Assembly: GCF_007748175.1 (NCBI RefSeq)
Contig: NZ_CP037422.1
Coordinates: forward strand, 806,001-870,000
Source: Gimesia aquarii
GTDB taxonomy: Bacteria > Planctomycetota > Planctomycetia > Planctomycetales > Planctomycetaceae
Reading direction: 5' to 3'
Length of the DNA: 64,000 bases
A program made the translations under genes and the position numbers. Numbering within the stretch: the first letter of the stretch is position 1; every line of letters begins with the position of its first letter. Below, in pieces: positions 39,525 through 49,418 of this stretch. The notes below the pieces were generated by a model, which ran no database searches, was not told where the DNA came from, and saw only the letters and a list, made by a program, of their open reading frames with translations.

Positions 39525-40733
39525 ATGCCAGACCTGCACTCGTTAATGAAAAAACTGCAAAAGAAGAATGATTCCAAGATCGTCCTATTGGTTTCTGATG
39601 GCCTGGGTGGACTCCCTTTAGAGCCGGGTGGGAAAACTGAGTTGGAAACCGCCAACACTCCGAATCTCGATGCACTGGCCAAAAAAGGAACCTTAGGCCG
39701 CAGTATTCCCGTGCTACCAGGAATCACTCCCGGAAGTGGCCCCGGCCATCTCGGGCTCTTTGGTTATGATCCATTGGAATTTAATATTGGTCGCGGTGTA
39801 CTGGAGGCGTTAGGGATTGATTTTGAATTGGGACCCGATGACGTCGCCATCCGGGGTAACTACTGTACCATCGATGATGACGGAAATATTTCCGACCGTC
39901 GTGCGGGACGTATTGCCAGCGAGATTGGCGCCGAGTTGTGTCAAAAACTTGACAAGATCGAAATTCCCGGTGTGGAAGTGTTTGTGCGTCACGTGAAAGA
40001 ATATCGTCTGGTGATCGTGATTCGTGGCAAAGGGCTCAGCGGAAACATCAATGATACCGACCCACAGAAAACCGGAGTGCCTCCCTTAGAGCCCGTAGGC
40101 GCTGATGCAGCCTCTCAAAAGACCGCCGAGATCTGTAAAGAGTTTATGAAACAGGCAGCCGTCATTTTGAAGGACGATCAGCCTGCCAATTTATTAACTA
40201 TGCGAGGCATCGCAAAGCTACCGGAGATCCCGACGTTTGAAGAAGTCTATGGCACCAGAGCCGCTGCGATTGCCGTTTATCCCATGTATCGTGGATTAGC
40301 CCGACTGGTCAGTATGGATGTGCAAGATGCCGGACAGACGCTGGAATCTCAAATGGATTGTCTGGAAAAAGTGTGGGATGATCACGACTTCTTTTTTGTG
40401 CATTACAAATACACCGATTCCACAGGGGAAGATGGTAACTTTGATGCCAAAGTTGCCAAGACGGAACATGTCGACACGTGCATTCCCCGGATCACTGCTT
40501 TAAATCCGGATGTATTGATTGTGACCGGCGACCATAGCACTCCTGCGAAAATGAAATCGCATAGCTGGCATCCGGTTCCTGTTTTACTCTCAGCTGAAAA
40601 TGCCCGATTTGATGCCTGCCAGAGTTTTGGCGAAGCGGAATGCATTCAGGGAGGCTTGGGGCAATTTGAAGCCAAGTATCTGATGTCAATGGCGATGGCT
40701 CACGCCGGTCGTTTAGAAAAATATGGTGCCTGA
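39525..40733 (+). CDS. apgM: 2,3-bisphosphoglycerate-independent phosphoglycerate mutase, archaeal type
   Basis: 402 residues, alkaline-phosphatase superfamily. 'IVLLVSDGLGGLP' carries the first metal Asp, 'TPGSGPGHLGLFGYDP' the catalytic Ser, and 'VTGDHSTPAKMKSHSWHPVP' the metal-binding Asp/His residues. Interconverts 3- and 2-phosphoglycerate in glycolysis. ApgM is common in archaea and some bacteria including planctomycetes. A strong terminator follows. Confidence 0.93.
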   Translation: MPDLHSLMKKLQKKNDSKIVLLVSDGLGGLPLEPGGKTELETANTPNLDALAKKGTLGRSIPVLPGITPGSGPGHLGLFGYDPLEFNIGRGVLEALGIDFELGPDDVAIRGNYCTIDDDGNISDRRAGRIASEIGAELCQKLDKIEIPGVEVFVRHVKEYRLVIVIRGKGLSGNINDTDPQKTGVPPLEPVGADAASQKTAEICKEFMKQAAVILKDDQPANLLTMRGIAKLPEIPTFEEVYGTRAAAIAVYPMYRGLARLVSMDVQDAGQTLESQMDCLEKVWDDHDFFFVHYKYTDSTGEDGNFDAKVAKTEHVDTCIPRITALNPDVLIVTGDHSTPAKMKSHSWHPVPVLLSAENARFDACQSFGEAECIQGGLGQFEAKYLMSMAMAHAGRLEKYGA

Positions 40734-40762
40734 TTATTGATGAAATCAGTGTCATGTGAATG

Positions 40763-40802
40763 AAGGATGCAGCCCTTTTTCAAAGGCTTGCATCCTTTTT
40801 TG
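40763..40802 (+). terminator. Intrinsic terminator of apgM
   Basis: AAGGATGCAGCC ... GGCTTGCATCC followed by a run of T; 12-bp stem with one bulge, 30 bp after the stop. Confidence 0.85.
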
Positions 40803-41011
40803 TTCAATTCAATGCGATGGCTCATGTGTCACAGCTACGTTTCTTGTGAAGAGTAACATACGTCTTGAAACAGATTATTTTGATCGACTTGTGTGAAAGG
40901 GCCGTTATGAGTACCGGAAGCGTTTCGTCTTGTGTTATCTGAGATTGTGTTTAAGATCTAAACCAATTCGAATTCTTGAGCAAGCATTTTAAGTGAATCT
41001 GGAAGCAATCG

Positions 41012-41668
41012 ATGTCGCAATACTTAAGTCAGCTATCAGGCTTGTCCACATTTCTAATCACGGTCACGTTTGGAGCGCATGTCTTCTTTTTCTTTGTGCT
41101 CTGGCTTTGGTCGCGCCGGGATTTGCGGGGAATTGCGTCTTCTCTGGATGATTTTACACGTGGATTAAAACATCGGAGTGTGTTGGATTCCACGGGCCAC
41201 CTCTCGGATCAGATCGAAGCGTTTCTGGCGGATGTGAATGAAACCATCGATTCCAAGGCCAATCCTGCTGATCGGGAGGTACTCTCACAGCGGGTACACA
41301 TTCTTGACGAAAAACGACGTTACTTGAACTCACATTTTTTCGAAACCAGTTACAACATCTGTCGTACAATGATCGAAGCCTATCCCCTGGCAGGAGTGTT
41401 GGGAACCATACTGGCGATGGGAGCCGCCCTGCAGTTAAATACCGGCTCTGAAACTTCCAGTGCCATTAATTCGATTGTCAGTCATTTTGGCGATGCGATC
41501 TGGTCTACGTTTGCCGGCCTTGCTGCGGCCATTCTCTTGATGTTCCTCAATAGTATCCTGGAAACCTCGTTCTTGAATCTGGTTGAGAATCGTCAGCATG
41601 TCCGAGATACGGTGGTGCGGGCCAAGCGTGAGCTTGCTTTTGCGAACGGAGGTTCGACAGAGCAATGA
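41012..41668 (+). CDS. MotA/TolQ/ExbB-like proton-channel subunit
   Basis: 218 residues. A first membrane helix near residues 14-35, then a cytoplasmic stretch, and 'YPLAGVLGTILAMGAAL' and 'FGDAIWSTFAGLAAAILLMF' matching the last two TolQ/ExbB helices. With the next gene (4-bp overlap, ATGA) it would form a proton-driven motor complex in the inner membrane. No TonB- or TolA-like partner is visible nearby. Confidence 0.82.
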   Translation: MSQYLSQLSGLSTFLITVTFGAHVFFFFVLWLWSRRDLRGIASSLDDFTRGLKHRSVLDSTGHLSDQIEAFLADVNETIDSKANPADREVLSQRVHILDEKRRYLNSHFFETSYNICRTMIEAYPLAGVLGTILAMGAALQLNTGSETSSAINSIVSHFGDAIWSTFAGLAAAILLMFLNSILETSFLNLVENRQHVRDTVVRAKRELAFANGGSTEQ

Positions 41669-42549
41669 TTTCTCGGCGTCGTTTGACATTCCAATTAACT
41701 CCCCTGCTCGACTTGTTGTTGATTGTAATCTTTGCGCAGTTCATGGATACACAGGAAACAACGGCACGGATTGAACAACGTGCCGCGACAGAGGTTCAAC
41801 AGGCAGAGCAAAAGGCCAAGAAATATTCTGAAGACAGCGAGTCGGCACATCAGCGAATTAAAAAATTATCCGAGCTCAATGCACAGGCTATGCGTGAGAC
41901 TGCCAGAGCTCAAGAACAGTCGCTTAAGACGTTGAAGCTCTCCCGTACCTCACAGCAAATTCTAAAAAAAGAAAACCGAGAGTTGTCTGAGCAACTCAAA
42001 GGAGTCCAGGAGCAACGTGACAGAGTCGCCGCATTAGCACAACAATTGTTTCAGCTTCCAGATCAAATCCTTGACCCGGTACTCAAATCAAAAGCCGATC
42101 CCAATACAGAGAAAACGAAAGCAGAACTCGAGCGAATTAAAAAACAGCTACGAGAGCTGGCAGGTGCCAAGGCGGAAGATATCGTAAAACATTTTCTGAC
42201 CTATGATGAATTAACCAAACGCAGTGATATCTGGGAACTCTATCTGACGGAGAACGGCATCTTTCGATTGACCATCGGTAAACAAACCACAGACTTTCGT
42301 GCTGATTCCATACCGTCTTTTGTCGATCGTTTTTATGCGATTTATAAAACGGTTCCTCAGCCCAAGAGCCTCGTGATTATTCTCTTCTCTTATGGAGACG
42401 CAAAGGCTTCGGTTCGCTTTGCAGCGACACAGGGACTTCCCGCCGTCGCCGAACGCATGCGGGCGGATAGTAACGGCAGAACTCGATTTGAATATGCGGT
42501 AATTGGTTTTGCCCCTGAAAAGAGAGACACTGCAAACATTAAGAGATAA
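41665..42549 (+). CDS. TolR/ExbD-like protein with long coiled coil
   Basis: 294 residues. An N-terminal membrane helix 'LTPLLDLLLIVIFAQFMD' carries the ExbD/TolR-type Asp in the membrane. Residues ~35-165 are a Gln/Glu/Lys-rich coiled coil, much longer than in standard ExbD. The C-terminal ~100 residues form a folded domain. The start overlaps the previous stop, so it is translationally coupled. Confidence 0.75.
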   Translation: MISRRRLTFQLTPLLDLLLIVIFAQFMDTQETTARIEQRAATEVQQAEQKAKKYSEDSESAHQRIKKLSELNAQAMRETARAQEQSLKTLKLSRTSQQILKKENRELSEQLKGVQEQRDRVAALAQQLFQLPDQILDPVLKSKADPNTEKTKAELERIKKQLRELAGAKAEDIVKHFLTYDELTKRSDIWELYLTENGIFRLTIGKQTTDFRADSIPSFVDRFYAIYKTVPQPKSLVIILFSYGDAKASVRFAATQGLPAVAERMRADSNGRTRFEYAVIGFAPEKRDTANIKR

Positions 42550-42580
42550 TTCGTTTGCCAATCGTTACGCCGTATTCGAT

Positions 42581-43765
42581 TCAGATCCCCAGTTCCTGCT
42601 TGACCTCTTTGAACTTCTCTATGGCGAAATCCAGATCCTCAATCGAATGAGCGGCCGAAATTTGTGTGCGAATTCGGGCTTTTCCCTGAGGAACGACAGG
42701 GTAAGAAAAACCGATGACATAGATTCCTTTTTGTAGCAGGGCATCGGCGACTTGCGCAGCCAGTGCCGCATCACCCAGCATAATAGGAACAATGGGATGT
42801 TCTCCTTGTAGAACGTCAAAGCCGACTTTTGAAATACCTGAGCGGAAATGCTTCGTATTGGCTTCTAGCTTGTCGCGTAGTTCAGTTGACTCTGAGAGCA
42901 GATCAATGGCTTTGATCGATGCCGCGACAATTGACGGTGCCACCGAGTTTGAGAATAAGTAAGGCCGCGAACGTTGTCTGAGCAAGTCGATGACTTCTTT
43001 GCGACCACTGGTATAGCCACCACTGGCTCCGCCAAGTGCTTTACCCAATGTACCCGTAATGATGTCGACGCGCTCCATCACATCGTGAAATTCATGAACG
43101 CCTTTTCCCTGTTTGCCCATGAAACCGACGGCGTGTGAGTCATCGACCATTACCAGGGCATCGTACTTTTCTGCGAGGTCACAGATGGCGGGTAGATTTG
43201 CGATATAACCATCCATGGAAAACACGCCATCGGTGGCGATCATGCGAAAGCGAGCCGATTGGGCTGCTTTGAGTTGTTCTTCCAGATCCTGCATGTCACT
43301 ATTTTTATATCGGAATCGATGTGCTTTGCATAAACGAACCCCATCGATGATGCTGGCATGATTCAATTCATCTGAAATAATCGCATCTTCGGCAGACAAG
43401 ATCGTTTCGAACAGACCACCATTGGCATCGAAGCAGGATGTATAGAGAATCGTGTCTTCGGTTCCCAGGAACTGACTCAACTTGTTCTCAAGCGTTTTGT
43501 GAATGGATTGAGTTCCACAAATAAAACGGACAGACGATAAGCCATATCCCCACTGGTCCAATCCGGCATGGGCGGCAGCGATCACTTCGGGATGTTCTGC
43601 CAGGCCGAGATAATTATTGGCGCACATGTTGAGGACCGGTTCTCCGTCCGCGACACGAATATGCGCATCTTGTGGTGTCGTAATAATACGTTCTGATTTA
43701 TATAAACCTGCTTCACGAATTGATGCGAGCGTGTTTTCCAATTCCTGTTTCATCGATCCATACAT
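42581..43765 (-). CDS. kbl: 2-amino-3-ketobutyrate CoA ligase
   Basis: 394 residues, alpha-oxoamine synthase family (PLP). '[11 protein letters not shown]' and the PLP-binding Lys in '[14 protein letters not shown]' are present. Converts 2-amino-3-ketobutyrate plus CoA to glycine and acetyl-CoA, the second step of threonine breakdown. Lies 45 bp after tdh in the same direction, an operon. Confidence 0.95.
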   Translation of the reverse strand: MYGSMKQELENTLASIREAGLYKSERIITTPQDAHIRVADGEPVLNMCANNYLGLAEHPEVIAAAHAGLDQWGYGLSSVRFICGTQSIHKTLENKLSQFLGTEDTILYTSCFDANGGLFETILSAEDAIISDELNHASIIDGVRLCKAHRFRYKNSDMQDLEEQLKAAQSARFRMIATDGVFSMDGYIANLPAICDLAEKYDALVMVDDSHAVGFMGKQGKGVHEFHDVMERVDIITGTLGKALGGASGGYTSGRKEVIDLLRQRSRPYLFSNSVAPSIVAASIKAIDLLSESTELRDKLEANTKHFRSGISKVGFDVLQGEHPIVPIMLGDAALAAQVADALLQKGIYVIGFSYPVVPQGKARIRTQISAAHSIEDLDFAIEKFKEVKQELGI

Positions 43766-43810
43766 GGGATGAGTCCTGTTCGCTTTGTTGATTCGTTTAG
43801 AGCTTGAAGA

Positions 43811-44842
43811 TTAAACGTTTTTCCAATCAAGGATCACTTTCCCCGATTGACCTGAGATCATGACCTCAAATCCGGCTTCATATTCGCTGGCGTCAAAACG
43901 GTGAGTGATGACAGGGCTGATCTCAAGGCCACTTTGCAGCATCACCGTCATTTTATACCACGTTTCATACATTTCTCGACCGTAGATCCCTTTAATCGTC
44001 AACATGTTGAACACAACCAGATTCCAATCGATGGGCATTTCCTGTTCGGGAATACCCAGCATGGCGATCTTACCGCCGTGACACATGTTGTTAAGCATGT
44101 CACGAAATGCTTGAGGATTCCCTGACATTTCCAGACCCACATCGAAGCCTTCCGACATTCCCAGTTGTTTTTGCACATCGGCAATCGGGTGGTTGCGGAC
44201 GTCTAAAGCGACGGTCGCCCCCATTTTTTGTGCGAGTTCCAATCGATAGGGATTCACATCGGTCACCACCACATGACGCGCACCGGCATGTCTGACAATG
44301 GCTGCTGCCATTACACCGATGGGGCCTGCACCGGTGATTAATACATCTTCTCCCAGAACGGGAAACGAAAGCGCCGTATGGACGGCATTGCCAAAGGGAT
44401 CAAAAATGGAAGCGATATCACGATCAATGGATTCATCGTGATGCCAGATATTTGTCATGGGTAACGAAATATATTCTGCAAACGCACCGGGACGATTCAC
44501 GCCGACTCCCTCAGTGTGTGCACAAAGATGACGCCGGCCTGCGAAGCAATTACGGCAACGACCACAGACTACATGCCCTTCACCACTCACAATTTCGCCC
44601 GGAGCGTAATCCACGACGTTCGAACCGACCTCCATGATTTCGCCAACAAATTCGTGACCGACGACCATGGGCACAGGAATGGTTTTCCGAGCCCATTCAT
44701 CCCATTTATAGATATGGACGTCAGTGCCACAAATTCCTGTACGATCGACTTTGATCAGAACGTCGTTAATTCCAATCGTGGGAACAGGAACCTCTTCCAG
44801 CCAAAGTCCGGGTTTTGATTCCTTTTTGACCAGTGCTTTCAT
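43811..44842 (-). CDS. tdh: L-threonine 3-dehydrogenase
   Basis: 343 residues from the ATG at 44842; a GTG five codons upstream (44857) is also possible, and neither has a clear SD. Zinc-dependent MDR family: '[16 protein letters not shown]' (catalytic zinc), '[15 protein letters not shown]' (four structural-zinc Cys) and '[12 protein letters not shown]' (NAD+). Oxidises threonine to 2-amino-3-ketobutyrate, used by Kbl. Confidence 0.95.
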   Translation of the reverse strand: MKALVKKESKPGLWLEEVPVPTIGINDVLIKVDRTGICGTDVHIYKWDEWARKTIPVPMVVGHEFVGEIMEVGSNVVDYAPGEIVSGEGHVVCGRCRNCFAGRRHLCAHTEGVGVNRPGAFAEYISLPMTNIWHHDESIDRDIASIFDPFGNAVHTALSFPVLGEDVLITGAGPIGVMAAAIVRHAGARHVVVTDVNPYRLELAQKMGATVALDVRNHPIADVQKQLGMSEGFDVGLEMSGNPQAFRDMLNNMCHGGKIAMLGIPEQEMPIDWNLVVFNMLTIKGIYGREMYETWYKMTVMLQSGLEISPVITHRFDASEYEAGFEVMISGQSGKVILDWKNV

Positions 44843-44951
44843 GATTCGATCACTCACTTGAAAATTTTAAGAAATATCGCAACGCAATTTCCTTCATATT
44901 GTCTGGTTATCCATTATAATAGAAAATGAAATCCGTTTTGCAAGATAGAAT

Positions 44952-44967
44952 ATCCAATATATTAGAT
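44952..44967. promoter_or_regulatory. Possible operator between tdh and its regulator
   Basis: Imperfect palindrome ATCCAATATATTAGAT (7 of 8 pairs match), in the 130-bp divergent promoter region. The natural candidate binding partner is the XRE-cupin regulator at 44975. Confidence 0.4.
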
Positions 44968-44974
44968 TTTTGTG

Positions 44975-45592
44975 ATGACAAAAAATTCAGCGAAGAAAAC
45001 AGCCGGCACAGCGACTCCCGCGGAAATATCTCCGGATGAGATTAGTGGGCAGCTTTCGCAACGAGTACGCGCTTTGCGAAAAGAACGTGGCTGGTCGTTG
45101 GATTCGTTGTCGGCGGCCTGTGGTGTCAGTCGTTCGATGTTAAGCCAAATCGAGCGGGGAGAAGCGAATCCCACGCTGGCCGTGACGGTCCGTATCTCAC
45201 AGGCGTTCGGAATTGCACTCGGCGATCTGGTGGAAGCACCGATATCGACTTCTTCGATTGAAGTGATTCGCGCCGATGACAGGACGTTCCATTATCGTTC
45301 TGATTCCGAGTGCCGGATTCGAACTCTGTCCCCTCTTCATCTGGAGAAGGATGTGGAGTTCTATGAAGTACTGCTCTATACGGGAGGCCAACTGAAAAGT
45401 GCGCCCCACTTCAAAGGGACGCGCGAATTTCTCACCGTAGAAAAAGGAAAAATCCAATTGGAATCGGGTGAAGACTCCACATTACTCGGTCCGGGAGATT
45501 CCGCCAGTTATCGCGTCGATGTGCCACACACCATCATCAACCGCGGACGTGGGGAAGCGGTCCTGTTTCTGGTGGTGATTTATCAGAATTGA
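44975..45592 (+). CDS. XRE-family regulator with cupin domain
   Basis: 205 residues from the ATG at 44975 (the preceding GTG at 44972 is also in frame). The HTH 'WSLDSLSAACGVSRSMLSQI' is followed by 'ERGEANPTL', a classic XRE signature. Residues ~110-200 are a cupin ('GTREFLTVEKGKIQLESGED'), which likely senses a small ligand. Divergent from tdh-kbl, so probably controls threonine use; inference from position. Confidence 0.88.
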   Translation: MTKNSAKKTAGTATPAEISPDEISGQLSQRVRALRKERGWSLDSLSAACGVSRSMLSQIERGEANPTLAVTVRISQAFGIALGDLVEAPISTSSIEVIRADDRTFHYRSDSECRIRTLSPLHLEKDVEFYEVLLYTGGQLKSAPHFKGTREFLTVEKGKIQLESGEDSTLLGPGDSASYRVDVPHTIINRGRGEAVLFLVVIYQN

Positions 45593-45606
45593 AAGTATTG
45601 ATACTC

Positions 45607-46647
45607 TCACTGCTCGCAGGCCGACACAGGCTCTGCTTCCCGTTTTGCTAATTCATCTTCTTCAAGTAAGAGATATTTCTCACGGTGTCGATCCGCCAGA
45701 ATGGTATCGATGAAGAACTGCGAAGTGTGGAACATCAGCATGGGGAAGACGGCGGACGGAATTCCAGCGTTTCCAAACATGGAAGGATCGGTTGCCAGGA
45801 AGACCGCAATGGGCAGAGTCTTCTGGCTGCCGGCAAAGGCACTGGCGATTCGATCGCGCGGATGAAAATGAAGCGTTTTTCCCAATAACATGTTGAGCAC
45901 AAAACCTGTGATGTGGACCACAATGCAACTGATCCAGACGATGGCGACAGCGGCAAAGGAAATGCCAAGTTCCGAAGTCTGAATGCCAAAACCTGTTTGT
46001 ACGGCAGCAAGTAGAACCATCAGTAACACAAACACCAACGCAATCGTACCCAGCTTGGATGTAATTTGATCGGCAAACTTTGCGATTCTATGATTGAGCC
46101 GGAGTATTTGCCCGATAATGACAGGCAGCATGGCGGCATAAAACAGTTTTGTGATCATCTCAAAACGATCGAATTCAATTTCGCGCGACGTGATTAACAA
46201 GATCCAGAACGGAACTGTGATAAAACAGGCACCATTGGTAATCATTGTCACCATTAAGGAAACGCCATCATTACCCCCTGCGCGTCGTGTCCAGACAGAG
46301 GCCCCGCATAACGTACAAGGGACACAGGCCATAATGATCAGACCGACTTTGAAGTCTGGCGTTAACTGCAAAGGCATTAAGCCCCAGGCGATTAAAGGGA
46401 CCAGGATGATGTTCGTGGCCAGTGAAAGGAAAAGTGGACCTGGCTTTTTAATGGAGGTCAGCAAATGCTCGGAATTTAAACTGAGCGACATCAAAAATAA
46501 AACAATCGCCGTCAACCAGGAGGGACGAATGAACTGTTTCAGTTCGGAGAGGATCTCTTCTGATCCCTGATGGCCCGTATAAACACCGATGACAATGACC
46601 AGTGTGATACAAATTAAAAACCAGCGACGACGTAGGAAGGCGAACAT
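45607..46647 (-). CDS. BASS-type (SBF-like) membrane transporter
   Basis: 346 residues from the ATG at 46647; an open frame to 46821 would overlap the upstream gene and is rejected. About nine or ten membrane helices. 'MACVPCTLCGASVWTRRAGG' then 'NDGVSLMVT' and 'AGSQKTLPIAVFLATD' match the SBF-like (bile acid:sodium symporter) family. It would move an organic anion with Na+; the substrate is unknown. Confidence 0.87.
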   Translation of the reverse strand: MFAFLRRRWFLICITLVIVIGVYTGHQGSEEILSELKQFIRPSWLTAIVLFLMSLSLNSEHLLTSIKKPGPLFLSLATNIILVPLIAWGLMPLQLTPDFKVGLIIMACVPCTLCGASVWTRRAGGNDGVSLMVTMITNGACFITVPFWILLITSREIEFDRFEMITKLFYAAMLPVIIGQILRLNHRIAKFADQITSKLGTIALVFVLLMVLLAAVQTGFGIQTSELGISFAAVAIVWISCIVVHITGFVLNMLLGKTLHFHPRDRIASAFAGSQKTLPIAVFLATDPSMFGNAGIPSAVFPMLMFHTSQFFIDTILADRHREKYLLLEEDELAKREAEPVSACEQ

Positions 46648-46684
46648 GTTTCGAATTTCAGTTGAAGTTATGCCGATGAAATGT

Positions 46685-48367
46685 TTATTTCTTTGGCGCT
46701 TTTTCTCGAATATCCTTCCAGCGTTCTTTGAAGTATTGGAATGCCGGTTTGATGGCAGCAGGAGGTTTATTTTCAGAGACGGAATAAATGGCACTGGATA
46801 ACTTCCCTGCCTTGGCATCACTGATTGCCATTAAGTACATGGCAGCTAAGGTGCGGTCTGGCTCGACCCGCGAATAAAGCCGCAGATAATCATTAAACGA
46901 CTTGGAAGCCGAGCTGTCTTCTCCCTGGAGATACTGTCCCAATGCCAGGAAATAAGCCGCCTGTTGTGCGGCCATCAGGTGCATCAATCGAGTATCTTGT
47001 GGCACGATTAAATTGGCAGGAAACCCTTGTTCCAGACGTGTAGTAACGTAACTCTGGATGGCCGCTGGCTGGTCTCCCATTAATTGTGTTGTTCTTGTTT
47101 TGAGCAATTTTTTTGTTGGTGGCCCCCATTGGACTTCAAAGCCTTCTGGTTTTTTCACTCGAGCATTGATATCAAAAGGAATAGGAGCGCGGAATGGTAA
47201 TTTCATCGTACCGATTCGTTTAGCCAGCTCCCCTTCGACTTCCATGCTTTTTCTCATTTGTTCGTCGGGATATTCTGAGACCTTGATTTCTGCTTCTTTC
47301 AGGATTCCTTTTCCAATGGTTTGAATATGGGCGATGAAACCGGGGTCTCCTTCAAATTCATCCAGGTTTCGAAACAGTACAAAGGTTTGCTTGCGTGAAA
47401 GCGAATCTTCCAATCGTCGCATTCTGGCTGACCATTCACAGCTTTGACCCATAATTAAAACTTGAGCGTTTTTCAGTTCTTCTGCTGAAAAACGATTTTC
47501 AGCGTCTTCACCGTAAATGTTTTTCAGGATCTCCGGAGATTTGTAAACGGAAGCGAGCGTCGCCGGGTTTTGAATGAGTATGGAATCAGCGGGTTGTTCT
47601 GTAGCAGGTATCGGAAGCCCCAGGATCGGATCAAATAAGTAAATCTCCTCGTCGATAAGAACTCCTACCAGAAGTTTAAAAGGAGCTGGCTTGGCAGGAC
47701 GAAACAGAACCGCATCAATGCGAAGTTGCCGCATGAGATTAATGTAGACCCAGGCGCGCTGCTCGGCAGATCCTGCTCCTAAAATACAGATTTCATATGG
47801 AGACAGCGGCACGACGTTTTTTTCATTTGTGACCAGTGCGATGTTATTGATACAATAATAAAAAGCCGCCGTAGCGCGGTCCTTATCGTTGGTCTTGCCA
47901 GCGATCGCCGCGTTGATCATGCCTTTAAAAAGCTGTGAATTGCGGATGAATTTTCCGTCAAGCTTAGTAAAGCGAGTGAGATCCATCTTCGCGAGTTGTG
48001 CTTCACTTAAATATTTTTTCAAGAATGGTTTTTGTGAATCTGTCACAACAGGAGGTTTGGAATCGAAGTTACCACACTTCGAAGTCCACTGGTTTAACAG
48101 TTCAATTGCAGGTTCCAACGTGGCGCTAATCCCCAAACGATCCGGCTCCAGCATGCTCATCGCGTTATCAATGTAACTGTTGCAATCCGGGTCGTCTGAT
48201 TCGGAATCCGAATTCTGAGCATTGTCTTCGGAATTCAGATTCTGTGCAGGTGGAGGAGCGGGTTTTTCACAACCGGGAATGGTTATCAACAAACCAATGA
48301 AAATAATGCTCAGCAGGAAAACCGAAGGAATTCTAAATTTGTAATGTCGCAGATTGGTCAATGTCAT
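46685..48367 (-). CDS. Lipoprotein with transglutaminase-like core
   Basis: 560 residues. Signal peptide and lipobox 'TIPGC' at the N-terminus, then a Ser/Asp/Asn-rich linker. The middle, 'YEICILGAGSAEQRAWVYIN' then 'LMRQLRIDAVLFRPA', has the layout of transglutaminase-like domains, but the position of the usual Cys is occupied by Ala/Glu ('GSAEQRAWV'), so it may be inactive. The C-terminal part is helical. The BASS transporter gene follows 38 bp later. Confidence 0.7.
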   Translation of the reverse strand: MTLTNLRHYKFRIPSVFLLSIIFIGLLITIPGCEKPAPPPAQNLNSEDNAQNSDSESDDPDCNSYIDNAMSMLEPDRLGISATLEPAIELLNQWTSKCGNFDSKPPVVTDSQKPFLKKYLSEAQLAKMDLTRFTKLDGKFIRNSQLFKGMINAAIAGKTNDKDRATAAFYYCINNIALVTNEKNVVPLSPYEICILGAGSAEQRAWVYINLMRQLRIDAVLFRPAKPAPFKLLVGVLIDEEIYLFDPILGLPIPATEQPADSILIQNPATLASVYKSPEILKNIYGEDAENRFSAEELKNAQVLIMGQSCEWSARMRRLEDSLSRKQTFVLFRNLDEFEGDPGFIAHIQTIGKGILKEAEIKVSEYPDEQMRKSMEVEGELAKRIGTMKLPFRAPIPFDINARVKKPEGFEVQWGPPTKKLLKTRTTQLMGDQPAAIQSYVTTRLEQGFPANLIVPQDTRLMHLMAAQQAAYFLALGQYLQGEDSSASKSFNDYLRLYSRVEPDRTLAAMYLMAISDAKAGKLSSAIYSVSENKPPAAIKPAFQYFKERWKDIREKAPKK

Positions 48368-48534
48368 ATCAGTCGTTGCTTTGCGGGAATAGACGTCTCT
48401 ACCGATAATTTGGGTGGAAATGAGTCTTCAATTAATCAGATCCGTCTACGGATAAATACAGAAATAATGAAGGCAGTAACACTCCTTTTCTATACTATAA
48501 CCGATTTTCAATCAGATGGAATGTCTGAACGTCA

Positions 48535-49368
48535 TCAGATTTCGTTAACCAGTGAGCGGAATTTCTGTAAATTGAGGGCAAAATTAGCAAACTGATCTAA
48601 TGGTAACATATTGGGTCCATCACTGAGTGCTTGGGAGGGATCAGGATGAGTTTCCGCAAAAATCCCATCACAGCCACAGGCAACGGCTGCTCTTGCGAGA
48701 AAGGGAATCATGTCCCGCTGTCCTCCCGTCGATTTTCCACCGGGGGTTTGCACACTGTGAGTGGCATCAAAGATAACGGGGGTTCCCATGTTTTGCATGA
48801 TGGGGATACAGCGCATGTCATTTACCAGTCGTCCGTATCCAAAAGTAGTTCCCCGTTCGGTGAGCATTAACTGGTCCAGACCGAACGCTTCACATTTCTT
48901 GACTGCGTGAATGCAGTCTTCCGGGGCGACAAACTGTGGTTTTTTGATATTCACAACTCCCTGATGTTTCGAAGCAGCTTTGGAAGCTTCTTCCAGTAAA
49001 TCGGTCTGCCGTGCAAGAAACGCAGGTATCTGAAGAATCCGGCACACTTCTGCCGACGGGGCTGCCTGACCTGGTTCGTGGATATCTGTTGTGACTTCCA
49101 GGCCCGTTTCCTGTTTGACTTTTGTCAGGATCTCAAGCCCCGCGTCGAGTCCGGGACCTCGAAAGCTGTCAACACTGGTTCGATTCGCCTTGTCAAAACT
49201 GCATTTGAAAATTAAAGGCAAATTTTCCCTGGCGGCAATTTCAGCGAGTTGTTTTGCCGTGGTCAGAACAAGTTCTTCACTCTCAATGACGCACGGACCT
49301 GCGATAAAGACAAGAGGCAGATTGGTACCACATTGAATGTTTCCAATGGTGACGGGATTTTGAGACAC
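48535..49368 (-). CDS. kdsA: 3-deoxy-8-phosphooctulonate synthase (KDO8P synthase)
   Basis: 277 residues. '[12 protein letters not shown]' holds the Cys that marks the metal-dependent class (as in Aquifex); '[20 protein letters not shown]', 'TDIHEP' and '[11 protein letters not shown]' are further active-site segments. Condenses PEP with arabinose-5-phosphate for Kdo, an inner-core sugar of LPS, in keeping with a planctomycete outer membrane. Confidence 0.95.
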   Translation of the reverse strand: MSQNPVTIGNIQCGTNLPLVFIAGPCVIESEELVLTTAKQLAEIAARENLPLIFKCSFDKANRTSVDSFRGPGLDAGLEILTKVKQETGLEVTTDIHEPGQAAPSAEVCRILQIPAFLARQTDLLEEASKAASKHQGVVNIKKPQFVAPEDCIHAVKKCEAFGLDQLMLTERGTTFGYGRLVNDMRCIPIMQNMGTPVIFDATHSVQTPGGKSTGGQRDMIPFLARAAVACGCDGIFAETHPDPSQALSDGPNMLPLDQFANFALNLQKFRSLVNEI

Positions 49369-49418
49369 AGAGAAATCCTTTATGGCTGTATTGAGAGAGC
49401 ATCGTCAACGAATCTGAA

